From Deltaproteobacteria bacterium (lineage in GTDB: Bacteria; Myxococcota_A; UBA796; UBA2385): DNA of 59,722 nt. Below, one piece after another: positions 1 through 8,445 of the stretch. The stretch spans positions 1 through 59,722 of the forward strand of contig JAEUKK010000043.1 in assembly GCA_016792625.1 (NCBI GenBank), read 5' to 3'. Position 1 is the first letter of the stretch. Each line of letters begins with the position of its first letter. The translations under genes were made by a program, and so were the position numbers. The notes under the pieces were generated by a model, which did no database searches, was not told where the DNA came from, and saw nothing but the letters and a program-made list of their open reading frames with translations.

Positions 1-270
1 CAAGGGGCCCCGCGGGCCCCTTGGCCGGGGGCCTGGGGGCCGGCGGCCCCCGGCATCATCGAACAAGACGGTGCCAGCCCGCGCACAAAACATCGTGAAC
101 AACGTCGCTTTCGCGTCAGCGCCACATCAGCCGCAAAACCAGCGCGAAGCCCCAACCTGGGCACCCGGGGCCCCGCGGGCCCCTTGGCCGGGGGTCCGGG
201 GGCCGGCGGCCCCCGGCATCCTCAACCACGAGGACGCCAGCCCGCGCAAACCCCCCAAAAAACCAAAACC
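1..270. repeat. Intergenic repeat region with two direct copies of GC-rich palindromic element B
   Basis: No gene is seen here. Two near-identical blocks begin at 4 and 167, a period of 163 bases. Each starts GGGGCCCCGCGGGCCCCTTG and ends in the palindromic core GGGGGCCGGCGGCCCCCGG followed by CATC (35-57 and 198-220). The spacer (about 61-160) is clearly less GC-rich than the surrounding DNA. The same core recurs at 35510-35692 in opposite orientation and at 53247-53269, so it belongs to a dispersed family. Overlapping open frames here look like high-GC artefacts. Confidence 0.75.
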
Positions 271-316
271 CCTGGGGAGGGGCGTTGCGGGGAGGGGGAA
301 CCCCGCCCCGCCCCCA
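271..316 (-). terminator. GC hairpin after the carbonic anhydrase gene (element C)
   Basis: On the minus strand, just after the carbonic anhydrase stop codon, a GC-only inverted repeat (GCGGGG with CCCCGC) is followed by CAACGCCCC. The same arrangement, a G/C hairpin then GCAACGCCCC, follows gshB at 35480 on the plus strand and occurs at 37120-37163. There is no U-tract, so intrinsic termination is only inferred from position and fold. Confidence 0.4.
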
Positions 317-317
317 C

Positions 318-1013
318 TCATCGCGCAGCCTGCGGCAGGTCTGCCAGCAGCTCGCGGCGATCCCTCCGCTCGGTCTCAAGGGCGGCCCAGAGGTCACGCA
401 GGCGGTCGGCGGTCGGCTTGCACTCGACCCCGACGATCAGCGGCTCGAGAAGGCCGTCAGCGAGGTCATAGACGAAGCCGTGCAGCATCGGGCGCTTGCC
501 CCGCGCCCAGGCGTTCTGGATCACCGGCGTGCGGCTGAGGTTGCGCACCTGCTTGAGCACGTTGAGCTCGACCATGCGCTGGTGGCGCGCCTTATCGTCG
601 GGCAGGGCGGCGAGCTGGTCTTGGTGGCCATAGTGCAGCTCGCGGATCTGCCCGAGCCAGTTGTCGACCAGCCCGTGGTTCGGCGCCGCGCAGCCGGCGA
701 CCACGCCGCCGCAGCCGTAGTGGCCGCAGACGATCACGTGCTCGACGTCGAGCACCTCGACCGCGTACTGCAGCACGCTCAGCAGGTTCAGATCGCTGGG
801 AAAGGCCTGGTTGGCGATGTTTCGGTGCACGAACATCTCGCCAGGGCCCGTGCCCGTGATCTCGTTCGCCGGCACGCGGCTGTCGGCGCAGCCGATGAAC
901 AAGAAGTGCGGCGACTGGCCCTTCGCGCTCTCGGAGAAGAAGGCGGGGTCGACGCGCAGCTTGTCTTCAACCCAGCGCGCGTTGTTTTCGAAGATGCGGC
1001 GAATGTGGTGCAT
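318..1013 (-). CDS. can: Beta-class carbonic anhydrase
   Basis: This 231-residue protein interconverts CO2 and bicarbonate in the cytoplasm. The beta-class zinc site is visible: Cys42 and the Asp44/Arg46 dyad in GCADSRVPAN, then His98 and Cys101 in CGHYGCGG. The motif MFVHRNIAN is also typical. Length matches the family. It lies 35 bases downstream of a SulP anion transporter on the same strand, almost certainly one operon. The pairing suggests that imported or exported bicarbonate is equilibrated with CO2 by this enzyme. The symbol can is used for the E. coli-like subgroup. Confidence 0.93.
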   Translation of the reverse strand: MHHIRRIFENNARWVEDKLRVDPAFFSESAKGQSPHFLFIGCADSRVPANEITGTGPGEMFVHRNIANQAFPSDLNLLSVLQYAVEVLDVEHVIVCGHYGCGGVVAGCAAPNHGLVDNWLGQIRELHYGHQDQLAALPDDKARHQRMVELNVLKQVRNLSRTPVIQNAWARGKRPMLHGFVYDLADGLLEPLIVGVECKPTADRLRDLWAALETERRDRRELLADLPQAAR

Positions 1014-1048
1014 GGGCGTGCTCCGGGGCTCGGCGGGTGGGCGGGCGA

Positions 1049-2608
1049 TCAGTGGGGCGCGGCGCCGAGGCGGGCGGGGAAGCCCACAAGGCGCACGTGG
1101 GGCTTGTTCTCGGCGAACTCGTGCAGGCTGTCGAGCACGTCGGGGTCGAGGCGCTTGCAGTCGGTCGCGTCGATCTCGACCCGCACCTCGGCGCCGAGCT
1201 CTTCAAGCGCCGCGAAGATCCCGCCCTTGTGCAAGAAGGTGACGTGCTCGGCCAAGGCGAAGCGCCTGATCACCGGGCTCGGCGGCCCCATGGGGCGCAG
1301 CGCCACCACCCGCAGCTGGTCGCGCAGGATGGTGCCCACGCTGGCCGCAAGGCCGACGAGCACGCCGGTGAGCAGGTCGGTGAAGACGATGGCCACCAGG
1401 GTGACCACGAAGGGCACCGTCTGGCTGCGGCCTCGCGCCCAGATGGACCGGAAGACCCGCGGCGCGCAGAGCTTGAGGCCGACCTGCAGCAGGACCGCCG
1501 CCAGCGCCGCCAGGGGGATCTCGTTGAGCAGCCCGCCCAAAGCCAGCGCCGCCCCGAGCAACAAGAGCCCGTGCAGCACCGCCGCCCAGCGGGTCTCGCC
1601 GCCGGCCTCGACGTTGGCGGTTGTGCGCACAATGACGCCGGTGAGCGGCAAGCCGCCGAGCAGGCCGCTGAGCAGGTTGCCCGCGCCCTGGGCCAGCAGC
1701 TCGCGGTCGGCGCTGACCAGGCGGTGCTGGCGGTCGAGCTTGACGCTGGCCTCGAGGCTGAGCAGGGTCTCGAGGCTGGCCACCACCCCGATGGTCAGGC
1801 CCACCGACCAGGTGCTCGGCCGGCCGAAGGCCGACCAGTCGGGCCGGGGCAGCTGCGCGAGCAGGGCGCCGCCCTCGGGCAAGGCCACGTTGTGGCTGGC
1901 CTCGATGGCCAGCGGGCCGCCGACCAGCCCAAAAAGCGCCGAGAGCAGCGTGCCCCATAGCACCGCGGCCAGCGGGCCGGGCACCCGGCGCAGCGCCGGC
2001 CAGGGCAGCTTGGGCCAAGCAAAGAGCAGCGCCAGCGCGCTGAGCCCGACCAAGGCGGCGCCGGGGTGCAGGTGGCCCACGGCGACGATCAGCTCAGAGA
2101 AGGTGTTCTCGCGGTCGGCCTGCAGGAAGGACTCGTCGCCCATCGCGTCGGCGTCCCACCCGATGAGGTGGGGCAGCTGCTTGAGCACCAAGATCACGCC
2201 GATCGCCGCGAGCATGCCCGTGATCACGTTGCTGGGCACAAAGCGCACCAAAAAGCCCGTGCGCAGGGCGCCGAGGATCAGCTGCAAGGCGCCGGCGATG
2301 ATCACCGCGGGCAGCACCGCCTCAAAACTGCCCTGGGTGGCCACCGCCGCGAGCATCACCGCGGTGAGACCAGCGGCGGGGCCGCTGACCTGCACATGCG
2401 AGGGGCTGAGCAGGCCGACGACCACGCCGCCGATCACCCCCGAGACCACGCCTGCGACCAGGGGCGCCCCCGAGGCCAGCGCGATGCCCAAACAGAGGGG
2501 CAGGGCGACCAAAAAGACGACCAGCGAGGCCAACAGATCGGGCTGGGCGGGACCCCAGCGCCGGGCCGCCGGGCTCGACGAGGGCGAAGGATCGGGGCTC
2601 TGAGACAT
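1049..2608 (-). CDS. SulP family inorganic anion transporter
   Basis: A 519-residue polytopic inner-membrane protein of the SulP/SLC26 family. Many hydrophobic segments run from about residue 10 to 420, including the family-like stretch SPSHVQVSGPAAGLTAVM. The C-terminal region after about residue 440 (VEIDATDCKRLDPDVLDSL) resembles a shortened STAS domain. Being upstream of a carbonic anhydrase makes bicarbonate a likely substrate, though sulfate cannot be excluded. The start is placed at the ATG at 2606-2608 because the following residues look like a normal SulP N-terminus. A GTG 48 bases upstream is possible but sits too close to the putative -10 element. Confidence 0.88.
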   Translation of the reverse strand: MSQSPDPSPSSSPAARRWGPAQPDLLASLVVFLVALPLCLGIALASGAPLVAGVVSGVIGGVVVGLLSPSHVQVSGPAAGLTAVMLAAVATQGSFEAVLPAVIIAGALQLILGALRTGFLVRFVPSNVITGMLAAIGVILVLKQLPHLIGWDADAMGDESFLQADRENTFSELIVAVGHLHPGAALVGLSALALLFAWPKLPWPALRRVPGPLAAVLWGTLLSALFGLVGGPLAIEASHNVALPEGGALLAQLPRPDWSAFGRPSTWSVGLTIGVVASLETLLSLEASVKLDRQHRLVSADRELLAQGAGNLLSGLLGGLPLTGVIVRTTANVEAGGETRWAAVLHGLLLLGAALALGGLLNEIPLAALAAVLLQVGLKLCAPRVFRSIWARGRSQTVPFVVTLVAIVFTDLLTGVLVGLAASVGTILRDQLRVVALRPMGPPSPVIRRFALAEHVTFLHKGGIFAALEELGAEVRVEIDATDCKRLDPDVLDSLHEFAENKPHVRLVGFPARLGAAPH

Positions 2609-2664
2609 GGGCGCGCCGCGCGAGAGGGCCGAGGGGCCTGCGGTCTGCCCGCACACCCACTTCG

Positions 2665-2706
2665 ACTATAACGCACGAGCTGTGTCGCTACGACACAGCG
2701 GGTCAA
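2665..2706 (-). promoter_or_regulatory. Putative promoter with operator-like inverted repeat for the SulP/carbonic anhydrase operon
   Basis: A perfect 9-base inverted repeat, GCTGTGTCG and CGACACAGC with a 3-base centre, lies at 2679-2699. On the minus strand it sits between a TTGACC (2706-2701) and a TATAGT (2670-2665). These two hexamers are 30 bases apart, too far for one sigma-70 promoter. The -10-like element may therefore work with a poor -35 inside the palindrome, which would make the palindrome a natural operator. The regulator is not identifiable. Confidence 0.4.
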
Positions 2707-2724
2707 ACTGACACGAGGGCGCCC

Positions 2725-3960
2725 TCAGGGGGCCGGCGTGCCCTCGGCGCCGCAGACCGCGCCCTTCGGATCACCCGGCGTGCGCGCCCAGCAATAGAGC
2801 CGCTGGCCGCCGAGGTCTTTGATCTCGACCAACATCTGCTCGGCGCTCAGCGTGACCACGGCGTAGCCGAGCTGGTGGCGGGCGAAGGCCGGCGCGCCGC
2901 GGGGGCCGGCGTCTTTGCAGGCGGCCCGGTCGGCGACGATCTGCGCGCCGCGGCCCGGGGTCTGGTCCCAGTCGCTGCAGCTCGGGCCCGGCCGCACCTT
3001 GCTGCCCGCGCCGCTGGTCAGGGCGGGCACCCACACCGGATCGGCGGGGGCGTTGGGCACCGGCCGGCCCTGATCGACGACCCTGGCGTCATAGACGCCA
3101 AATTGCAGGCTGTGGGCGTGGCCGTTGACCCAGAGGTCGGGCCGCAGCCCCTGGTCGATCAGCCAGCGGCCCGGCGGGGGCGGCTCCCAAAAGCCGTCGA
3201 GCTCTTTGTCCCAGGCGGTGCGCAGCTCGTGGTGGGAGAGCACGAGGGTCCAGGCCGAGAGCGGGTTGTCCATCGCTGCTTTGACCGTCGAGGCGGGCAG
3301 CAGGTCTTGGTCGCGCAGGTTGCTGTCGATGACCACGACCTTGCCGAAGCCGACGTCCACCTCGTACTGCAGGGCCGGCAGCTGCACCCGGCCGTGTTTG
3401 GCCGCATAGGCCATCAAGCAGCGCTCACGCTTGGGGTTGCGGCCGCGCAGGTGGCCGACGTCGTGGTTGCCCAAGACGAGGAAGGTCGGCGGGGGGCGCT
3501 GGCCCGCCGGCGCGAACAGATCGCCCAAAACAGCGTCGAGCTCTTTCTTGACGCCGTCGACCTCACCATCACAGGCCGGCACCTTGGGGTAGACCAAGTC
3601 GCCGAGGGCGAAGATGGCGTCGGCCTGCTCGGCCACGATGGCCGCGCGCAGGGCCTCGCGCTGGGCGGCGCTGGCGTGGCAGCTGGCGCCGAGCGGGGCG
3701 CTGCCATCGGCCCGGGCGCCGCAGCCCTCGGTGGAGGGGGGCTCGCCGGTGTCGCCGACCATCACGAGCTTCACGCTGTGGAGCTGCGCCGGCCGCAGGC
3801 TGACCTTGGCCAGCGTGGTCGTGGGCGCCGCCGACGCGGCCGCGCTCAGCGAGAGCAGCGTGCAGCACGCCATCATTGCGGTCAAGGGGGAGGAGGGTCG
3901 GGGCGCGGAGAGGGGCGCCGCGGAGAGGACCCGAGCGGAGGGGCGGGAGAGGTGGGGCAT
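2725..3960 (-). CDS. Secreted calcineurin-like metallophosphoesterase
   Basis: A 411-residue exported protein with a long signal peptide (hydrophobic core about residues 28-45, Ala-rich cleavage region near 44-46). All signature blocks of calcineurin-like phosphoesterases are visible: VGDTG at 68-72, GDLVYP at 120-125, GNHD at 164-167, then LSHHE and a C-terminal NGHAH. These provide the dinuclear metal ligands. The order resembles the purple acid phosphatase/TRAP-like group, so phosphomonoester hydrolysis outside the cytoplasm is likely. The start is the ATG with GGAG five bases upstream. An in-frame extension to 4014 lacks a ribosome site. It is transcribed alone and diverges from the next gene. 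Confidence 0.85.
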   Translation of the reverse strand: MPHLSRPSARVLSAAPLSAPRPSSPLTAMMACCTLLSLSAAASAAPTTTLAKVSLRPAQLHSVKLVMVGDTGEPPSTEGCGARADGSAPLGASCHASAAQREALRAAIVAEQADAIFALGDLVYPKVPACDGEVDGVKKELDAVLGDLFAPAGQRPPPTFLVLGNHDVGHLRGRNPKRERCLMAYAAKHGRVQLPALQYEVDVGFGKVVVIDSNLRDQDLLPASTVKAAMDNPLSAWTLVLSHHELRTAWDKELDGFWEPPPPGRWLIDQGLRPDLWVNGHAHSLQFGVYDARVVDQGRPVPNAPADPVWVPALTSGAGSKVRPGPSCSDWDQTPGRGAQIVADRAACKDAGPRGAPAFARHQLGYAVVTLSAEQMLVEIKDLGGQRLYCWARTPGDPKGAVCGAEGTPAP

Positions 3961-4098
3961 GGGGGCTCCAAACCAAGGGGCGGGCGCGCCTTGTAGCCAG
4001 GAGCGGGCGCCCAAGGGGGCCGCGGCGCGGGCTCTGCCCAGCCGCTCCCCGCGGGGATACCCTCGCCTGCACGGGGGCTCTGGCCGCCGACGGAGCCC

Positions 4099-5073
4099 AT
4101 GACCGCACCCGCCCGCTGGTCCGCACCCGCGCTGAGCCTCGCGCCCCTCGAGGGCGCGCCCGACGCCGAAGCCGCGCCGGCCGTCTTCACCGCCACCTGC
4201 TGGTGCAGCGGCCTCATCGACGCCGAACGTTTTGATGGCGGCGACATCGGCCCGGCCCAGGGGGTCGAGGCCCCGGCCCTGCGCCGCTGGCTGGCCGAGC
4301 GCAGCGCCGAGGTGGCCCTTGAGCTGCGGGTCACCGCCGGCGGCGGCGAAGAGCCGCGGGGCTGGCTGGGCTTAAGCGTCCGCGGGGCCACCGAGGCCGC
4401 GGCGCTGGCCGCCCTGCAGCGCGCCGCCGATGACCTCGGCGAGGCCCTCGACGTCTGGGGCTGGTGGCCCGAGCCCGAGGCGCCGCCCGCGCTGCCGCCG
4501 CTGCTGCTCTGCTTGTGCGCCGACGAGCCCGGCCAAGCGGTGCACCTGCGCGGGGCCGATGGCCCGCCGCGGTGGATCGAGGCCCTCCTCCAGATCAGCC
4601 CCGAGCGGCACCCGCCGCGCACTGCCCGGGTCGAGCTGCGCTCGCTGGCCGCCTCCCCCGACCTGCGCCGCGCCCTGCACGCCGCCGCTGCCGAGGTCGC
4701 CCGCGCCTACGACGAGCCCTGGGAGCTGATCATGGCGTCTGAGGGCGGCGGCCTGTACCGGCTGCGCCAGCTGCACGAGCAGGTCCACCAGGGTGAGCTG
4801 CGCTTCTCGCTCCACGGGGAACGCCCGCTCGGGGCGGTGCTGGCTGAGGGTCTTTTGCACCGCTTCTCTGAGCCCTTGGGGGGCGCGCTGCTGCGGCTCT
4901 CACCCCGCGCGGCCACAGCGGTGCGCATCGACGCCGAGGTGCTGGAGTGGGCCTTGCAGCTGCTGCGCATCGGCGCCCCCAGCGGCGACGACGAGCCGGG
5001 CCTGCCCCCGCACCGCGCGCCCGGCGACCTGCAGCCGCCGAGCTTCCCGCCGAGCTTCTTGTCCCGGCGCTGA
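4099..5073 (+). CDS. Protein of unknown function, 324 residues
   Basis: I do not recognise this protein. It is Ala/Leu/Glu-rich, has no signal peptide or membrane segment, and contains a short Cys motif near the N-terminus (TCWCSG). The last about 25 residues are Pro/Ser-rich and probably disordered. The ATG follows GGAG by four bases, the same compact leader seen at several other genes in this window. Codon use matches the neighbours. It is convergent with the AlkD-like gene, with a tandem repeat between the two stop codons. Confidence 0.7.
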   Translation: MTAPARWSAPALSLAPLEGAPDAEAAPAVFTATCWCSGLIDAERFDGGDIGPAQGVEAPALRRWLAERSAEVALELRVTAGGGEEPRGWLGLSVRGATEAAALAALQRAADDLGEALDVWGWWPEPEAPPALPPLLLCLCADEPGQAVHLRGADGPPRWIEALLQISPERHPPRTARVELRSLAASPDLRRALHAAAAEVARAYDEPWELIMASEGGGLYRLRQLHEQVHQGELRFSLHGERPLGAVLAEGLLHRFSEPLGGALLRLSPRAATAVRIDAEVLEWALQLLRIGAPSGDDEPGLPPHRAPGDLQPPSFPPSFLSRR

Positions 5074-5082
5074 TTCCTAGAT

Positions 5083-5162
5083 CCGGGGCTGGTCCTCGGT
5101 CCGGCGCTGGTCCTCGGTCCGAGGCTGGTCCTCGGTCCGAGGCTGGTCCTCGGTCCGAGGCA
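5083..5162. repeat. Four and a half copies of an 18-base tandem repeat between convergent genes
   Basis: Units start at 5083, 5101, 5119 and 5137, with a partial fifth from 5155. The consensus is CCGAGGCTGGTCCTCGGT. Within each unit CCGAGG and CCTCGG can pair around a five-base loop, so the array could form several small hairpins. It fills the gap between two converging genes and might serve as a bidirectional terminator. Confidence 0.8.
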
Positions 5163-5173
5163 GCTCGCCGCGC

Positions 5174-5878
5174 TCAGCAGCGCACGGTCTTCTTCTTCTT
5201 GGGTTCGCCGCGGGCGAGGCACTTGTCGATGTAGGCCCGGGCCAGGGGCACCTCGCAGTCGGTCTCGCCCATGTCGACATAGACGGGGCCGATCTGGTCG
5301 GCGACCGCCAACGCCGCCGCGCGCAGCGGCTCGACATAGACGCCAACGCTGATCACGAAGCTGTTTTGGCAGTAGCGCAGGCGGTTGGGCGCCTGGTGCA
5401 CGCCGGTCGCCACACGCTCGAGCAGGGCCCGCAGCTCGTCGAGGGGCAGCCCGGCGTCGGGCAGCAGGCTCACCAGGCACGACCAGGTCGCCCAGCCGGC
5501 CGCGGCGACCTCGACGCGGGGGTCGTCGACCCAGCGCCGGGCCAGGCTGAGGCCATGCGGCGACTCAGCGGCCACCCAGGGCACGGTCGACTCGCTGAGC
5601 ATCGACCAGTCGGCCTCGTCGGCCCAGCGCTGGATCAGCGCGGCGTCCATCTTTTTGGGGTTGATCATCAGGCCGGCGAGGTAGCGGGCGTCGCCCACCC
5701 CGCTGTCCCACAGGGCGCGGGCCAGCGCGTCATCTTTGCCCGCGGCCTTGAGCACCACCTTCAGATCGCCGACCTTGACGCCCAGCACGTTGTCTGGGGC
5801 GCCGTGGCGCTGAAAGATGGCGCGGATGTTGGGCGCCGCCTTGGCGCGGAGCAGGCCCAGGGCCTCATCGAGCTGCAC
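5174..5878 (-). CDS. DNA alkylation repair family protein (AlkD-like)
   Basis: A 234-residue, largely helical protein of the DNA alkylation repair (AlkD/AlkC-like, HEAT-repeat) family. Visible family features are an N-terminal FQRHGAPDNVLGVKVGDLK-type segment, LALALWDSG-like helix with GDARYLAGLM, and the central region with WADEADWSM and WVDDPRVEVAAAGWAT. Some family members excise alkylated purines. Others have no known activity, so repair is inferred from family. The C-terminus ends in a short Lys run. The start is a GTG preceded by GGAGG. The downstream 3' end abuts the tandem repeat. Confidence 0.8.
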   Translation of the reverse strand: MQLDEALGLLRAKAAPNIRAIFQRHGAPDNVLGVKVGDLKVVLKAAGKDDALARALWDSGVGDARYLAGLMINPKKMDAALIQRWADEADWSMLSESTVPWVAAESPHGLSLARRWVDDPRVEVAAAGWATWSCLVSLLPDAGLPLDELRALLERVATGVHQAPNRLRYCQNSFVISVGVYVEPLRAAALAVADQIGPVYVDMGETDCEVPLARAYIDKCLARGEPKKKKTVRC

Positions 5879-5910
5879 AGGTCCTCCGGCGGGGGCGGTG
5901 GGCGGCGGCC

Positions 5911-6576
5911 TCAGCCCGCGCAGCGCACCCCGGTCCCCCGCAGGCCACAGTAGCCGCCCGGGTTCTTGTGCAGGTACTGCTGGTGCTCTGGCTCGGCGTA
6001 GTAGAAAAAGGTGTCGGGCGGGCCGCCGGCGCGCAGCTCGGTCGTGATCGGCCCGAGGCCCCGCGCACCGAGGCGCGCGCCATAGTCGGCCAGCCGGGCC
6101 ACGCAGCGCTCGAGGTCCTCGGCCGGGGGGTAGAGCGCCGAGCGGTACTGGGTGCCCACGTCATTGCCCTGGCGCATGCCCGCGGTCGGGTCGTGCGCTT
6201 CGAGGATGACGGTCAGCAGGGCATCGAGGCTGGTCTGGGCCGGGTCGTAGACCACGAGCACCACCTCGGTGTGGCCGGTCCGGCCGCTGCAGACCTCTGT
6301 GTAGGTCGGGAAGGGGGTCGAGCCGCCGGCGTAGCCCGCCGCGGTGAGGCGCACGCCGGGCTGCTGCCAGAGCCGGCGCTCGGCGCCCCAAAAGCAGCCC
6401 ATGCCGGCGATGAGCCAACGGCTGGCCTCGGGGAAGGGCGGGCGGAGGTTCAGCCCCGAGATGGCGTGGACCCCCACCGGAAAGGCGCTGGACGCGCGCC
6501 CCGGCAGGGCCTCGGCGGCGGTGGGGACGCGCAGGCTGCGCCCGGCGTGCAGGGCCTCAAAAAACGACGAGAACAT
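5911..6576 (-). CDS. msrA: Peptide methionine sulfoxide reductase MsrA
   Basis: A 221-residue enzyme that reduces the S epimer of methionine sulfoxide. The catalytic cysteine is Cys61 in GCFWGAE. The family blocks [22 protein letters not shown] and EHQQYL follow in order, and there are Cys residues near the C-terminus ([10 protein letters not shown] and the final RCAG) that could act as resolving cysteines. The 40-residue N-terminal extension before the core is like the long E. coli-type enzyme. The chosen ATG has GAGGGA upstream. A longer frame to 6642 would read through a GGAGC-rich tandem tract and is unlikely. Confidence 0.92.
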   Translation of the reverse strand: MFSSFFEALHAGRSLRVPTAAEALPGRASSAFPVGVHAISGLNLRPPFPEASRWLIAGMGCFWGAERRLWQQPGVRLTAAGYAGGSTPFPTYTEVCSGRTGHTEVVLVVYDPAQTSLDALLTVILEAHDPTAGMRQGNDVGTQYRSALYPPAEDLERCVARLADYGARLGARGLGPITTELRAGGPPDTFFYYAEPEHQQYLHKNPGGYCGLRGTGVRCAG

Positions 6577-6599
6577 CGGTCCCTCGGTCAAAGAAGCGG

Positions 6600-6684
6600 G
6601 AGGAGCACGGGAGGAGCACAGGAGGAGCACCGGGCCGAGCACCCGGCGGAGCGGCCGGCGGAGCGGCCGGCGGAGCGGCCGCCG
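6600..6684. repeat. Short tandem repeats upstream of msrA
   Basis: Three copies of a 10-11 base GGAGGAGCAC-like unit are followed by about three to four copies of the 12-base unit CGGCGGAGCGGC. They occupy the gap between the glutathione S-transferase stop codon and msrA and look like slippage products of GC-rich DNA. Confidence 0.6.
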
Positions 6685-6685
6685 C

Positions 6686-7291
6686 TCAGGCGCGGGGCGG
6701 AGGGGCCATGACCCGCTGGACCGCCGGGCGCTCAGCCACCCGCGCGCCCCAGGCGGCGAGGTCGGTCAGCGCGCCCAGATCGAGCTTCACCATGCCGGCC
6801 CAGCTCAGCACCACGAAGAGGTAGGCGTCGGCCACGGTGAACTGGTCGCCCATCAGGTAGGGGCGGTCGGCGAGCACGCCGTTGATGTAGGTCGCCCGGC
6901 CGATGATGCGCTGGTGGATGGCCGGCTTGTCGGCCTCGGCGGTCGCCGGGTTGAACAGCGGCGAGAAGGCCTTGTGCAGCTCGCTGCCGATGAAGCCCAG
7001 CCACTCGTGCAGGCGGGCGCGCTCGAAGGTGCCGTTCGCGGGAGCCAGACCTGCGGCCGGGGCGGCGTCGGCGATCCACTGCAGCAGGGCGGGCACCTCG
7101 GTGAGCACCACGCCCGGGCTCAGCTCGAGGGCCGGCACGTAGCCCTTGGGGTTGACCGTGGTGTAGTCGACGCCGGTCTCGGTGAGCTTGCTGCGCAGGT
7201 TGACCTTCTCGAGGGTGTAGGCGAGGCCGGCCTCTTCGAGGGCGATCTGGGGAGCGAGGGCGCCGGTATAGGGGCTAAAGGAGAGCTTCTT
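6686..7291 (-). CDS. Glutathione S-transferase; expected start codon reads AAG
   Basis: The frame encodes a complete GST-like protein of about 201 residues. A thioredoxin-fold N-terminus begins [20 protein letters not shown] and continues to NPKGYVPAL; the helical C-terminal domain includes [18 protein letters not shown]. However, the codon where ATG is expected (7291-7289) is AAG, with GGAG (7302-7299) correctly spaced seven bases upstream. There is no ATG, GTG or TTG in frame before the GTG at 7138, and a TAA lies upstream. Initiation at 7138 would give a 150-residue protein without most of the glutathione-binding domain. This is therefore a start-loss pseudogene, a sequencing error, or a gene whose start is wrong by one base. 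Confidence 0.72.
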   Translation of the reverse strand, partial: KKLSFSPYTGALAPQIALEEAGLAYTLEKVNLRSKLTETGVDYTTVNPKGYVPALELSPGVVLTEVPALLQWIADAAPAAGLAPANGTFERARLHEWLGFIGSELHKAFSPLFNPATAEADKPAIHQRIIGRATYINGVLADRPYLMGDQFTVADAYLFVVLSWAGMVKLDLGALTDLAAWGARVAERPAVQRVMAPPPRA

Positions 7292-7321
7292 CGGAGGACT
7301 CCGGGCGCGGCGCGCGCGCCT

Positions 7322-8374
7322 TTAGGGGGAGGAGGGGGGGCCAGCCGGGGAGGAGGGGCCCGCGCCGGGCTCGAGGCGGGCCCGCAGGCTGATCAGGGCC
7401 GAGGGGATCAGCGCCAGGCCCAGCGGCAGCAGCAGGCGGACCTCGCGCACGCGGCCAAAGGCGACCACCAAGGCGAGGTAGGGCAGCATCACCAGCATGA
7501 GGCGGCGCAGGGCCGGCGGCTTGTCGCGCCAGTCGAGCAGCGCGAGGGGGGCCCAGCCGCCGAGGAAGAGCGCCGCGTAGCCCAGCCACTCGACCGAGGT
7601 GAGATTATCGAGGATGATGTCAGCGACGCTCATCCCGCCGGCCCAGCCCTCGACGGGGATCCAGGCGCGCAGGCCCAGGTAGGGCAGCAGCCAGCAGAGC
7701 CCGAGGCCGGCCGCCCGGCCCAGCGTGCGCGCGGGGGCCTCTTCGCCCCAGCGCAGGGCGAGGTGGATCGGCGCGATGAACACGGCGGTCTCGCGGTTGA
7801 GCGCGGCGATCAGCATCAGGGGGAAGAGCCAGCGGTCGCGCGCCTGCAGGGTGAGCAGGGCGGCGAGGGCCCAGGCGAACAGATCACCCGGGCTGTCGGG
7901 CTGGTACCAGTAGTGCAGGTAGGAGGGCCCGTGCAGGGCCGCGATGAGCACCGCGCCGAGCAGGGCCCAGGTCGCGGGCAGCCAGCGCTCGAGCAGCCGG
8001 TGAAAAGCCACCAAGAAGCCCGAGGTCCACGCGAGGCGCCACAGCAGGTAGCCCGACTCGCGGCGGTCAATCGGCCGGGCCATCAGCGGCCCGACCACCC
8101 GCGAGGTGCCCTCGGCCAGGGCGGGCGAGAGCACCCGATAGGCCCAGGGCGCCTCGCCGGTCATGCTCAAGATGCGCTCGTGGCGCTCTTTGCGCATGCT
8201 GCGGTTCTCGCCGTAATTGACGACGTAGGCGTGCATCGAGGTGAGCAGCGCCCCGAGCAGCAGCAGCAGCACGAGCACAAAACGCCGCCCCTGCGGCGTG
8301 GGGGCCCCCGGCGCGGCGGGCGGCGGGGGCGGGCCTGGATCTGCTGCGGGCACGGCGTCCTCCGGCGCGCTCAA
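7322..8374 (-). CDS. Polytopic membrane protein, possible GT-C type glycosyltransferase
   Basis: A 350-residue integral membrane protein with a Pro/Ala-rich cytoplasmic N-terminus (about 1-28) and roughly eight or nine hydrophobic segments. A conserved-looking loop, NRETAVF, sits after a membrane helix; similar Arg-Glu loops occur in GT87/GT-C-like polyprenyl-sugar-dependent transferases and related uncharacterised proteins. No acidic catalytic DD pair is obvious, so the enzymatic role is speculative. It lies just upstream of the GST-like frame on the same strand (30-base gap). Confidence 0.7.
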   Translation of the reverse strand: MSAPEDAVPAADPGPPPPPAAPGAPTPQGRRFVLVLLLLLGALLTSMHAYVVNYGENRSMRKERHERILSMTGEAPWAYRVLSPALAEGTSRVVGPLMARPIDRRESGYLLWRLAWTSGFLVAFHRLLERWLPATWALLGAVLIAALHGPSYLHYWYQPDSPGDLFAWALAALLTLQARDRWLFPLMLIAALNRETAVFIAPIHLALRWGEEAPARTLGRAAGLGLCWLLPYLGLRAWIPVEGWAGGMSVADIILDNLTSVEWLGYAALFLGGWAPLALLDWRDKPPALRRLMLVMLPYLALVVAFGRVREVRLLLPLGLALIPSALISLRARLEPGAGPSSPAGPPSSP

Positions 8375-8445
8375 CGTGGGCGCCGGGGCCTATCGCAGCG
8401 AGGCGGCGGCCGGCCCCACCCGTGGCGGGGCCCAGCCGGGCGCGC

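Noticed and set aside
285..2603. 772-codon plus-strand frame over the carbonic anhydrase and SulP genes
   Set aside because: It is an antisense shadow caused by high GC at third positions; its translation has no recognisable domain and two clear genes lie opposite.
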